Part shown: positions 48,859 through 56,378 of the stretch, piece by piece
How the letters are laid out: the number at the start of each line of letters is the position of its first letter
Position numbering within the stretch: position 1 is the stretch's first letter
Assembly (NCBI GenBank): GCA_011392765.1
Contig: WYCW01000004.1
Span: 637,846 to 701,845, forward strand
Direction of reading: 5' to 3'
Length of the DNA stretch: 64,000 nucleotides
From: Candidatus Thiosymbion ectosymbiont of Catanema sp. Cochon2018
GTDB lineage: Bacteria > Pseudomonadota > Gammaproteobacteria > Chromatiales > Chromatiaceae
Made by a program: the position numbers and the translations under genes
The notes under the pieces: generated by a model
Database searches by the model: none
What the model was told of the DNA's origin: nothing
The model's input: only the letters and a program-made list of their open reading frames with translations

Positions 48859-49893
48859 TCAGTGCTGCGTAATAATCTTGGCAATCATCTCATATAACTT
48901 TATACCATAGATACGGTTAAGGTTTACCGAAGGATGCCCGTCAACAACATTAACACTAAGAGGCTCATTTCTTAATTGCCGGGAAATCTCGGCCTCATGG
49001 TTATATGCAATAAATCCAATGTTATCGGCAGCTTCTTCTGCTTGATGGTACCACCGTAAATACTGTTCGAGGTATTCATCAGGTTTAATGTAATCTGTGG
49101 GCTTGTCGGGAGATGTACCTTGGTTTAACACTGTGAAAATCGGGGAAGGAAGACCTCGCTGATCAGATACATTCTTTATATCTTTTAATGCTTGGAGAAA
49201 TTGTTGCCATTCGTCTGACGCAGGTTCATAGACACGTTGCAAGGCAGTTAGCCGACCCGGAATGATGCCGAATTTTTCTGCCAACAGAAAGTAAGAATCA
49301 TACAAAAGCTCTGCGAGATAACGCAGCCCAACATCTTGCATCTTTTCTGATATAGTCAAAATCGCTTTACTGGCAGTTGTCTTTCGCAGTCTATCCTTTT
49401 CAATGCTATAATCTTCACCTCTTGGCTGCGGATCGTTCAGACAGTAGCCTACGACAATGAGGTCAGGATCAACTATTTCTTCAAATTTTTTCACTAAATC
49501 CCGCTCTGTGACAGTTGGTCCACCGCTTATTCCAAAATTCAGAACTTCAAATTGCTTTTCCTCAAAAGCATTATTTAGTAACTTTTCTGCAATAGCAGTG
49601 TATCGTTCATCAACTGCAAGCCCAGCACCCCATGTCAAAGAATCTCCGAATACTGCAATGCGATATATTTCTTTCGGTTTTGGAGTTTCAAAATTCCGTT
49701 CCCGGAATCCATATTTATTATTTGTTACCCGGTGTCCCCAAGTATATCGCTGACCGTCAATCCTACCGTTAAATGGTAACTTATTGTAAGGATTAAAAAG
49801 AAACTCAAAACTATACAATAATATTGCTATTATGAACAGATTGATTAATAGCACTATTACCCCTTTCTTAATCTTATTAATTACTTCTTTCAT
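48859..49893 (-). CDS. SGNH/GDSL hydrolase with membrane anchor
   Basis: This 344-aa protein has an N-terminal membrane helix (KGVIVLLINLFIIAILLYSF, no cleavage site seen), then a GDSL-type domain. The catalytic Ser is in AVFGDSLTWGAG, the oxyanion residues are Gly in NFGISGGP and Asn in GYCLNDPQP, and the Asp-His pair is in VVDGHPSVNLNRIYG. Proteins of this kind often act on acylated surface sugars. It is A/T-rich and followed by an attC site, the hallmark of a gene cassette, so it was probably gained by integron recombination. Confidence 0.8.
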   Translation of the reverse strand: MKEVINKIKKGVIVLLINLFIIAILLYSFEFLFNPYNKLPFNGRIDGQRYTWGHRVTNNKYGFRERNFETPKPKEIYRIAVFGDSLTWGAGLAVDERYTAIAEKLLNNAFEEKQFEVLNFGISGGPTVTERDLVKKFEEIVDPDLIVVGYCLNDPQPRGEDYSIEKDRLRKTTASKAILTISEKMQDVGLRYLAELLYDSYFLLAEKFGIIPGRLTALQRVYEPASDEWQQFLQALKDIKNVSDQRGLPSPIFTVLNQGTSPDKPTDYIKPDEYLEQYLRWYHQAEEAADNIGFIAYNHEAEISRQLRNEPLSVNVVDGHPSVNLNRIYGIKLYEMIAKIITQH

Positions 49894-49988
49894 AATTCAA
49901 TTTCTCAATATGCTTCATATCGGCACAATGTTGTATTTCTTGAACACTTGGAATCTCAGCGTGAGGAACGAATCAAGCTGTTATTCCG

Positions 49989-50127
49989 AATGAACAGCAT
50001 TACCCTGTTGGCAAAGAAACAGGAGAAACAGCCCATGTTGAGCGTTGGAATAATACCTTATGGCAGCACTTAGCACGGTTCGTGCATAAGACGCTCTCTT
50101 TTTCCAATATGTATTATTATGCATGAG
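49989..50127 (+). pseudogene. 3' remnant of an IS1-type transposase
   Basis: The frame reads NEQHYPVGKETGETAHVERW and NNTLWQHLARFVHKTLSFS, the conserved C-terminal part of IS1-family transposases, then stops. No inverted repeats are evident. From 50128 to 50461 no gene is recognised; a GAAAAATTGCC hairpin lies at about 50410. Confidence 0.65.
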
Positions 50128-50461
50128 ACTGTTTAAAGCTCTTCCTGTACCGCCATAATACGGAGTTATTGCCAACTCTTGACTGTGTTACCATTTAGCA
50201 ATTAACCACTACCACCGCTCTTAATCCGGTGGTTCTCCTCACGGCGATTGCGTGGGATAAGCACCGAACCGATGGAAGCATCCATGGTCTGGCCGTGTCT
50301 GGCTTCGAAGCCCTCCTCAGTCGCCAAGAAAGTCAAACCTCGGTGAGTCTTCCGAGGACCCGACAGTTAGAATTTTACCATTACCGGGAGGGATTTGTCA
50401 CACAGACGAAAATGAAAAATTGCCGGAAAGGCAACTTTTCAAGGTCCACTTGATGGAAATC

Positions 50462-50660
50462 ACCTTACATCCCCCACACCCGGATCCGATATTTCTCATA
50501 CCGCTCTTGCCTGACAAAGATCTTTTCTTCCCACGGCACCTCCGGGGTGCGATCGAAGACGAATCAGATAGCCCTCGTCGGTGCCGACCCGGTCCATATA
50601 GTCGGCGGTCTGAGAAAGGCCCTCTTTGACGGTCGCCTCCAGGGATTTGTGCAGGAGCTT
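50462..50660 (-). pseudogene. 3' remnant of an AAA/PD-(D/E)XK gene
   Basis: This is homologous to the last 200 bp of the genes at 56379 and 58436: it reads LHKSLEATVKEGLSQTADYM, then DRVGTDEGYLI, before a frameshift. It is cut on the 5' side by a MITE. Confidence 0.8.
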
Positions 50661-50680
50661 GTAGAGAAAATAGGGGCAGA

Positions 50681-50814
50681 CCCTGAGGTATCCCCACGGA
50701 ATTGACTCCAGAATCAGTGGCTTGCGTCTTACGGCGCGGCCTGGCCCATACCAAATACCGGTTGTTGCAGTAACCGATTGATTTGAAAAGCTACTTTGTG
50801 GGGATACTTCAGGG
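50681..50814. mobile_element. 134-bp MITE with CCCTGARGTATCCCCAC ends
   Basis: The 17-bp ends pair with one mismatch. It lies directly against the AAA-gene remnant. A short AACCACGTTTTTTGTTATCATT tail follows that recurs near 58058. No genes to 50975. Confidence 0.8.
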
Positions 50815-50975
50815 CGAACCACGTTTTTTGTTATCATTTGTAAAATTACGGGGCACTCAAGGTCCTAGATGGAAGTTCGCCGTAGTTGTTGGCTGGAAAG
50901 ATCGAGGTAAAAGTCGTCCCTAGACCTTAACCCATTGTTTTTGAATGCGTTGATGGAAATATTCATGAATTCGAC

Positions 50976-52168
50976 GTAACTATTCAGCCACCCCAGGCGA
51001 GGCATGGGAGGGCTCCCCTGGAACGTGAGGATAAGCGAGGAGAAGAGATTGGCAGACTGTTTGCGCAGGGATGAGAGATAGGAGCGGATGATTGCGAATG
51101 CTTGCACCCCGGTCTCGGAGCGGAAGCTACCGGAGACCTTCTGCTTGAGCTTGGGCCTGCGAATGTCGCGTTCGGCTTGATTATTATCGAAGGGAACGCG
51201 CAGATCGGTCACGAAGCGAAGGACTTCATTCCGGTGCTGGCGCCGCCGGGCGATGAGGTTGTCGGCCGGGGATTGCTTGACCCGCCCGCGGGTGCCGGCC
51301 AATGGTCGTGGACCAACACGCCGACGAAGTGCTCTAATAGGCCGAAGGCATCCAGGGCTTCGGCACCCCGCTTGGGAGGGGGAAAGTAGGCCGTCAACTG
51401 CGGGGTGCTGAGTACGTGCAGCCAGTGGAGCTTGCCGTCCACGCGCACGCCGGTCTCGTCGACAGGGGCGACCGGTGCCGTGAGGAGTGCGTCACGGATT
51501 GCCGCTACCGGCGTGTCCAGATAGGTGGCGGCCACCGCCACGGCACGTTGGCGGGTTCCGGGCGAGGGCGCAATCCCGGCGAGTTCCCGGAACAGCTCAG
51601 CGGTACGCTGGTAGGGTAGGAGTTGGTATTGGGTCAGGTACACCGCCAGTGCCGACACCCCCGGACCGTACTGAACCGCGGCGGTGATCCCCGCGGGGAA
51701 GGCGCTGCGATGTACCCGTCCGCAGGCACAGGTTCCGCCCACGATGCGATACGCGGTGACCCGGCGCTGGATTACCACCGCGACCACTTGGCGTCGCTCC
51801 GGCAGCATTTCAGCGGCAGTCTGTGCACGGCAACGCCCGCACCCGCAGGTGCCGGTCAACGGCAGGACCACCCGCTGGTCCGGGTCTTCGACCAGGGTCC
51901 GGGTGACGCTGCGGTGACCCGCTTGGCCTCCCGCCCGGCGCTCGCTCGGTTGGCGCTGCGAGCGCGGCGGCGGTTTCCGGAACGGCGGGTCTGAGGCGGG
52001 CGGTCGGCTGGAATTGTGGCTATCCTGGGCCAGGCGTGCTTCAAGCTCTTGGATGCGCTCGCGCAACTGCTCGATCAGCGCCGCCTGCTCCACAACCAAC
52101 ACACGCAACCGTTCAAGCTCCTGCTTGGGGCTTTCCTGAGAACGGGTTGGGACGTGCTGTTCAGGCAT
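50976..52168 (-). pseudogene. IS66 transposase with central deletion
   Basis: The N-terminal part (from 52168) shows the leucine-rich coiled start, the zinc-binding region (CGCGRC, CACGRVH), GPGVSALAVYLTQYQLLPYQ and VDETGVRVDGKLHWLHV. After VHDHWPAPAG about 150 residues are missing and the C-terminal part resumes in another frame (RRRQHRNEVLRFVTD, VPFDNNQAERDIR, KVSGSFRSETG). The catalytic core is incomplete, so the element cannot move by itself. Confidence 0.85.
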
Positions 52169-52222
52169 GGGGTTAGGCTACACAGGTAGTCCTCGGTTTG
52201 GCAAGGGGTCCTGAATAGTTAC
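50976..52222 (-). mobile_element. IS66-family element, internally deleted
   Basis: The ends are GTAACTATTCAG in inverted orientation at both borders. An 8-bp direct repeat AATTCGAC lies at 50968-50975 and 52223-52230, the duplication length usual for IS66. The 1247-bp element carries only a shortened transposase gene and no accessory orfs. Confidence 0.9.
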
Positions 52223-52301
52223 AATTCGACAAAGAAGCAAGAGTGTGGTATATAAGGCGAGTCGATGTACTTAAACACGGCGATTTGCCGTCTACTACCT
52301 G

Positions 52302-52560
52302 ATAAGCGGCGCGTCCCTGCGCCGCTTATTGGGGAGCTAACCAGCAAGTGCAATATAAAGAGTATTACCAAAAGGGAAACACACAGGAACCTGCCCGGCG
52401 GCGTTTTGATATCCCAACCATTCAGACACCAAAACAGGCAATCGCCTGACAAAAACGTCAGCGCAACATAAGACGCGCCGCCTATCAAGACGCTGAACGC
52501 AGACAAACCTCCCCTGCCCCCGTCCATGGGGGCAAGGGAGGTTGCTGGTTAGCTCCCCAT
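52302..52560. repeat. 259-bp repeat, copy A, with hairpins
   Basis: It starts ATAAGCGGCGCGTCCCTGCG, has GGGGAGCTAACCAGCA and its inverse near the two ends, and contains a perfect hairpin AACCTCCC..GCCCCC-gtccat-GGGGGC..GGGAGGTT. Copy B is at 53500-53759. It is followed by TTAGCC, as an attC right core would read. No gene lies between the IS66 element and 52594. Confidence 0.85.
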
Positions 52561-52593
52561 TAGCCACGAAATTAGGAGTCAGGAGAAAGCAAT

Positions 52594-53414
52594 ATGAGTA
52601 CATTTGAAGCGGAAGTAAAAAAAGGGAACGTTTTGAGTTTGGTAAGAACTGGCAAAGCTTCTTTTCAACATTAACAGATGAAAGAATTAGAATTTCCGAG
52701 ACTTCAATAAAGGAGATGCTGGGGAAAGATAATCTGGACGGCAAAACAGTATTGGACATTGGTTCTGGGAGCGGATTGTTCTCATTGGCAGCACGCAATA
52801 TGGGAGCAAAGGTTCGTTCATTTGACTATGACCCGGCATCAGTAGCCTGTACGCAGGAACTTCGATCACAATATTTCCCAAACGACTCAAATTGGATTAT
52901 TGAAGAAGGCTCTGTTCTAGATAAGGAATTTCTCCAATCGTTAGGCAGCTTCGACATAGTTTATTCATGGGGTGTTTTGCATCACACAGGGAGCATGTGG
53001 TCTGCTATTGAAAACACTGCTTCTCTTGTAAAGAGAAACGGAACTCTCTTTATAGCCATATACAATGACCAAGGTAGAAAATCAAGGTTTTGGAAAAAAG
53101 TAAAGCAGTTCTACTGTTCAGGCGTTTTCGGAAAAACAACCATCTCCTGTATCTTTATTCTATACTTTTTCTCTATGGCGCTATTATCCTGCGTTCTAAA
53201 AAGGGAAAACATATTTATTGAATATAAGAGGAATAGGGGAATGTCAATTACGCATGACTGGTTTGACTGGCTAGGAGGCTTACCATTTGAAGTTGCAACA
53301 GTTGAGCAAGTGTTCCGATTTCTTCGAGATAAAGGGTTTCAACTAAACAATATCAAGACCATAAATGGCTCAGGTAATAATCAATTCGTTTTTGTTAGAG
53401 ATACAGATCAATGA
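52594..53414 (+). CDS. SAM-dependent methyltransferase cassette, frameshifted at A7
   Basis: The ATG at 52594 (MSTFEAEVK) and the main frame (FEFGKNWQSFFSTLTDERIR, then VLDIGSGSGLFSLAARNMGA with SAM motif I) are out of phase by -1 at seven A (52616-52622). After the slip the reading is continuous to 53414 (about 270 aa). Other motifs are SFDYDPASVA and VYSWGVLHHTG. Either an internal start (ATG at 52716) gives a shortened protein, or slippage on the A run restores it, or it is a mutation. It is A/T-rich and followed by an attC site: an integron cassette gene. Substrate unknown. Confidence 0.7.
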
Positions 53415-53433
53415 AGCATCCCAATTGCAATGT

Positions 53434-53499
53434 GGCTAACAAGGCGCTGCACTCGGACGGCAATTCCGCTACGCTCCATTGCCGCCGGTGAGCTTGGCG
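53434..53499 (+). other. attC site interrupted by the 260-bp repeat
   Basis: The site runs GGCTAACAAGGCGCTGCACT, a CGCTACGCT loop and GCCGCCGGTGAGCTTGGCG. Its right core TTAGGC is found only at 53759-53764, after repeat copy B. Arms CACTCGGACGGCAAT and ATTGCCGCCGGTG pair with the usual extra base. Confidence 0.7.
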
Positions 53500-53759
53500 A
53501 TAAGCGGCGCGTCCCTGCGCCGCTTATTGGGGAGCTAACCAGCACGTGCAATCTAAAACGTATTACCAAACGGAAAGCACACAGAAACCTGCACGGCGGC
53601 GTTTTGATACCCCAACCGTTTCAGACACCAAAACAGGCAATCACCTAACAACAACGTCAGTGCAACATAAGACGCGCCGCCTATCAAGACGCTGAACGCA
53701 GACAAACCTCCCTTGCCCCCGTCCATGGGGGCAAGGGAGGTTGCTGGTTAGCTCCCCAT
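53500..53759. repeat. 260-bp repeat, copy B, inside an attC
   Basis: Closely similar to copy A (52302-52560), with differences mainly in the middle. It sits exactly between the left part and the right core of an attC site, as a mobile element that targets attC would. Confidence 0.8.
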
Positions 53760-53799
53760 TAGGCGCAGATAGTTAATGGTAACAGTAGGATAAAAGCCG

Positions 53800-54027
53800 T
53801 TGTCTAAAACAGATAGACTGAAAGAAGAAATCGGATGGCTCAAAGTAGTTTTTGGAATCCTTGTGGCCACTGATATTTCTCTTATAGCTTGGTTGGCACA
53901 AAGCCATGCTAAAGCTAATGTATTGCTTCTAATCTCATGTGGTTTTGCTGTTGTAGCAATTACCGTAATTGTGATTTGGGTTAATCATACAGCCTATCGA
54001 AAGATAGATGAGCTGGAGGACTTGTGA
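53800..54027 (+). CDS. Small two-helix membrane protein (cassette)
   Basis: This 75-aa protein starts at TTG (MSKTDRLKEEIGWLKVVFGI) with AGTAGGA upstream. It has two hydrophobic helices, the first entering at about residue 13 and the second VLLLISCGFAVVAITVIVIW, with charged ends. Small proteins of this kind are common in integron cassettes. Its stop overlaps the next start (TGATG). Confidence 0.7.
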   Translation: MSKTDRLKEEIGWLKVVFGILVATDISLIAWLAQSHAKANVLLLISCGFAVVAITVIVIWVNHTAYRKIDELEDL

Positions 54028-54167
54028 TGGAATGGTTCGTAGTCATTGTATTTGCTGTATTTATTGGCGGGCTTATTTGGGTCTCAGTTGAAGCCATACA
54101 GCATGCAGGTAGACGTCAGTCGTCTAACAAGGCAGATTCATCTGACGCTCGTACTTCACATGGCTGA
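54027..54167 (+). CDS. 46-aa single-helix membrane protein (cassette)
   Basis: The protein has one helix (WFVVIVFAVFIGGLIWVSVE) and a hydrophilic tail that is read through the attC site beginning at 54122, as often seen in cassettes. It overlaps the stop of the preceding gene, so the two are probably translated together. Function unknown; the pair resembles a two-component membrane module. Confidence 0.6.
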   Translation: MEWFVVIVFAVFIGGLIWVSVEAIQHAGRRQSSNKADSSDARTSHG

Positions 54168-54182
54168 TTTGCAATGTTAGCG
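54122..54182 (+). other. attC recombination site
   Basis: It begins GTCTAACAAGGC and ends GCAATGTTAGCG; the inner arms pair less well than in the other sites. It closes the cassette with the two small membrane proteins. Nothing is recognised in 54183-54284 apart from a GGGGTCAGGTCTTT repeat tail. Confidence 0.6.
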
Positions 54183-54284
54183 AAAGAAGAGCCCGCGTAG
54201 GTGGAGTGAAGGACGAACCCTAACCTACGCAAGTCCGGGGTCAGGTCTTTCCTTTTGCCTTATGTGTCTGCAAGAACAGAAATG

Positions 54285-54379
54285 GCCTAACACGCCCATC
54301 AAGCCGACGCCATACTGCGCATCGAGTTCAACTCAATCCTGAAACGTTTTCATGGCGCAGCTTATGGGTGACGTTATGC
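54285..54379 (+). other. attC recombination site
   Basis: It begins GCCTAACACGCCCATCAAGC and ends GCTTATGGGTGACGTTATGC. The arms pair over ten or more bases with one extra C on the left. Confidence 0.72.
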
Positions 54380-54403
54380 GTCGCAAAAAAAATGGAGGGA
54401 TAA

Positions 54404-55345
54404 ATGAAACTGAAACAACTAATTTATGGAATCGCCACCTTTGTACCAGGAGTAAACCAGTACAGAGCAAAAGGAACAGGGGGAACAGACTCTGCGAGAT
54501 ATTGTTATTCTGTTTGGTTGCGTCATTTAGTAATGGCAAAAAACAATGGGCTTAATGTATATCCCAAAGTAGTGGCAGAATTAGGCCCAGGTGATTCACT
54601 GGGGATTGGTTTAGCTGCCTTAATATCTGGATGCGATAAATACTTTTCTTTCGATGTCGTTGAACACTCAAACTCTGAAAGAAATATTGGTATATTTGAC
54701 GAACTTGTAGCACTTTTTAGAAATAGAGCTGCTATCCCTGGAGATGATGAGTTTCCAAACGTTAAACCATATTTAAATGAATACGATTTTCCTGCTGACA
54801 TATTGGATGAAAACAGATTGCATGATGCATTAGAAGAGTCACGAATAAAGAAAATCAGGGATGTAATTAGTCATCCTCAACTTAACAACTCGATAGTACA
54901 GTATAAAGTTCCTTGGTATGATGCGGGTATCCTTGAAAAGGAATCTGTGGATATGATTTATTCTCAAGCAGTTCTTGAGCATGTTGATGATTTGCTGGAT
55001 ACATATAAATCCATGTACTTATGGTTAAAGTTAACTGGTTTCATATCCCATCAGATTGATTTTAAGAGCCACGGAACCGCTAATGAATGGAATGGCCATT
55101 GGGTGTACTCAGATTTTATTTGGATGCTAATAAGAGGGAAAAGACCTTATTTGCTTAATAGGGAGCCACACTCAACACATTTGTCAATTCTAAAAGAAGA
55201 AGGGTTTAAGATTCTGTGTGATAAAAAAATTAAGTCAGAATCAAGATTCACCATAGATGATCTTGCTCCAAGATTTAGTAAGTCAATTGACGAAGAAGAC
55301 ATAACTACAAGTGGTGCATTCATCCAAGCTGTCAAGATAAATTGA
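54404..55345 (+). CDS. Methyltransferase-like protein (cassette)
   Basis: This 313-aa protein has a class I methyltransferase-like core: VVAELGPGDSLGIGLAALIS as motif I, FSFDVVEHS as the acidic strand, and MIYSQAVLEHVDDL as motif IV. The N- and C-terminal parts are unfamiliar (SHQIDFKSHGTANEWNGHWV may shape the substrate site). It starts 24 bp after one attC and ends eight bases before the next, a complete plus-strand cassette. It is strongly A/T-rich. Substrate unknown; relatives in polysaccharide clusters suggest sugar modification. Confidence 0.75.
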   Translation: MKLKQLIYGIATFVPGVNQYRAKGTGGTDSARYCYSVWLRHLVMAKNNGLNVYPKVVAELGPGDSLGIGLAALISGCDKYFSFDVVEHSNSERNIGIFDELVALFRNRAAIPGDDEFPNVKPYLNEYDFPADILDENRLHDALEESRIKKIRDVISHPQLNNSIVQYKVPWYDAGILEKESVDMIYSQAVLEHVDDLLDTYKSMYLWLKLTGFISHQIDFKSHGTANEWNGHWVYSDFIWMLIRGKRPYLLNREPHSTHLSILKEEGFKILCDKKIKSESRFTIDDLAPRFSKSIDEEDITTSGAFIQAVKIN

Positions 55346-55352
55346 AGCTAAT

Positions 55353-55439
55353 GCATAACAATCGCATGCACTCGGACAGCAAAAAACGCCGCTCGTTCCT
55401 CGCTCTGCTTTTTGCTGCCGGTGATGCGAGGCATTAGGC
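55353..55439 (+). other. attC recombination site
   Basis: It begins GCATAACAATCGCATGCACT and ends GGTGATGCGAGGCATTAGGC. A long stem pairs through CAGCAAAAA and TTTTTGCTG. It is the best-formed site of the array and its arms resemble those of the site at 53434. Confidence 0.8.
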
Positions 55440-55468
55440 ATTGCTCTATCCGGGCCTTTCTCTACAGG

Positions 55469-55580
55469 ATTGTTCAGACTTCTATCACTCTCCCCGACGA
55501 GCTTGTTGCTGAGCTTGATCAGCGAGCACCTTGACCCGAAGAACGCTCTGCCCTGGTAGCAGAGCGCTCCGTTGTTTTTT
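55469..55580 (+). pseudogene. Remnant of a ribbon-helix-helix antitoxin
   Basis: IVQTSITLPDELVAELDQRA, a stop, then EERSALVAERSVV in the same frame resemble a CopG-type antitoxin. No start codon is near. It lies just upstream of the antitoxin-like gene at 55612. Confidence 0.35.
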
Positions 55581-55611
55581 ATCACTCATCGCTCTACGAG
55601 TTAAGGATGTT

Positions 55612-55842
55612 ATGATGAACAGTGGAATAATAACGGAAGCCACCGAACAAATGGCAACACTTCCTCATGACCTTCAGGAACAGGTACTAAATTTCATTAA
55701 AGATTTGAAGCTGTCACCCGGAAGCGGGGTGGCAGGCAAAAACCTGTTAAAATATGTGGGCCTGATTACTCTGGATGATTTGCAGGTTATGAATGAGGTT
55801 ATCGGGACTGACTGCGGACGGATTGACATAAATGAATGGTAA
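55612..55842 (+). CDS. Antitoxin-like protein
   Basis: This 76-aa protein (MMNSGIITEATEQMATLPHD ...) contains LQEQVLNFIKDLK and a C-terminal acidic stretch, as in DUF2281-type antitoxins that pair with PIN toxins. It overlaps the PIN gene start by 11 bases, the usual vapBC arrangement. The C-terminal part (LLKYVGLITLDDLQVMNEVI) is a likely toxin-binding region. Confidence 0.6.
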   Translation: MMNSGIITEATEQMATLPHDLQEQVLNFIKDLKLSPGSGVAGKNLLKYVGLITLDDLQVMNEVIGTDCGRIDINEW

Positions 55843-56146
55843 ATATCTTCTTGATACAAATATCGTAATAGCTCTGTTTGCAGGTGATCCGGATGTTACT
55901 GACAGGATTGCCGGAGTGGAAGATATTTTTATCCCCGCCGTCGTAATAGGAGAACTTCTTTACGGTGCGAACAAATCGGGTAGACCCGCGGAAAATACGG
56001 AGCGGATTGAAAAATTTGTGTCTGACAAAGAAGGGGAGAAAAAAGGTAAGATTGAAGTAGCAAAGGTAATGAAGCAAGAAGAAATCAGTATGACGATCAT
56101 TGCTAAAACTTCAGGGCTTTCAATCGAGGAGATTAAAGAACTATAA
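55832..56146 (+). CDS. Chimeric PIN-toxin / Rpn-tail protein
   Basis: Residues 1-63 are the first half of a VapC-type PIN domain with the Asp of LLDTNIVIALFAG and the Glu of VIGELLYGA. Residues 66-104 (KEGEKKGKIEVAKVMKQEE, TIIAKTSGLSIEEIKEL) are instead the tail of an Rpn-type PD-(D/E)XK protein. The last two acidic residues of the PIN active site are therefore lost, and ribonuclease activity is unlikely. It probably arose by a deletion joining two genes. The frame is intact and coupled to the antitoxin gene. Confidence 0.7.
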   Translation: MNGKYLLDTNIVIALFAGDPDVTDRIAGVEDIFIPAVVIGELLYGANKSGRPAENTERIEKFVSDKEGEKKGKIEVAKVMKQEEISMTIIAKTSGLSIEEIKEL

Positions 56147-56378
56147 GGCCGAAATCGGCTGACCGTGGGAAAAGGGACCAGGCTCAATTGATGGGTTATT
56201 TTTCACAGTTCATTGATATGCATGGATTTCTTTCTCATAGTGTCATGCGGGTGCCATAAGCAAAAAAAGTCAACTAAAAATTCAACATCTTTTCCCGGTA
56301 GGCCTGTTTACCAGGAACTACTCATAGGCTGACTTCTTCCATCATTCCGCATTCATCATTCATCACAGAAGCATCGGC

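Noticed and set aside
49981..50175. Minus-strand 64-aa frame
   Set aside because: It is antisense to the IS1 transposase remnant.
52500..52560. Hairpin taken at first for a terminator
   Set aside because: It is part of a repeated element present twice, has no T tract after it, and lies before rather than after a gene.
53434..53764. Group IIC intron in the attC
   Set aside because: The inserted segment is only 260 bp, has inverted ends, and lacks a domain V-like motif or reverse transcriptase.
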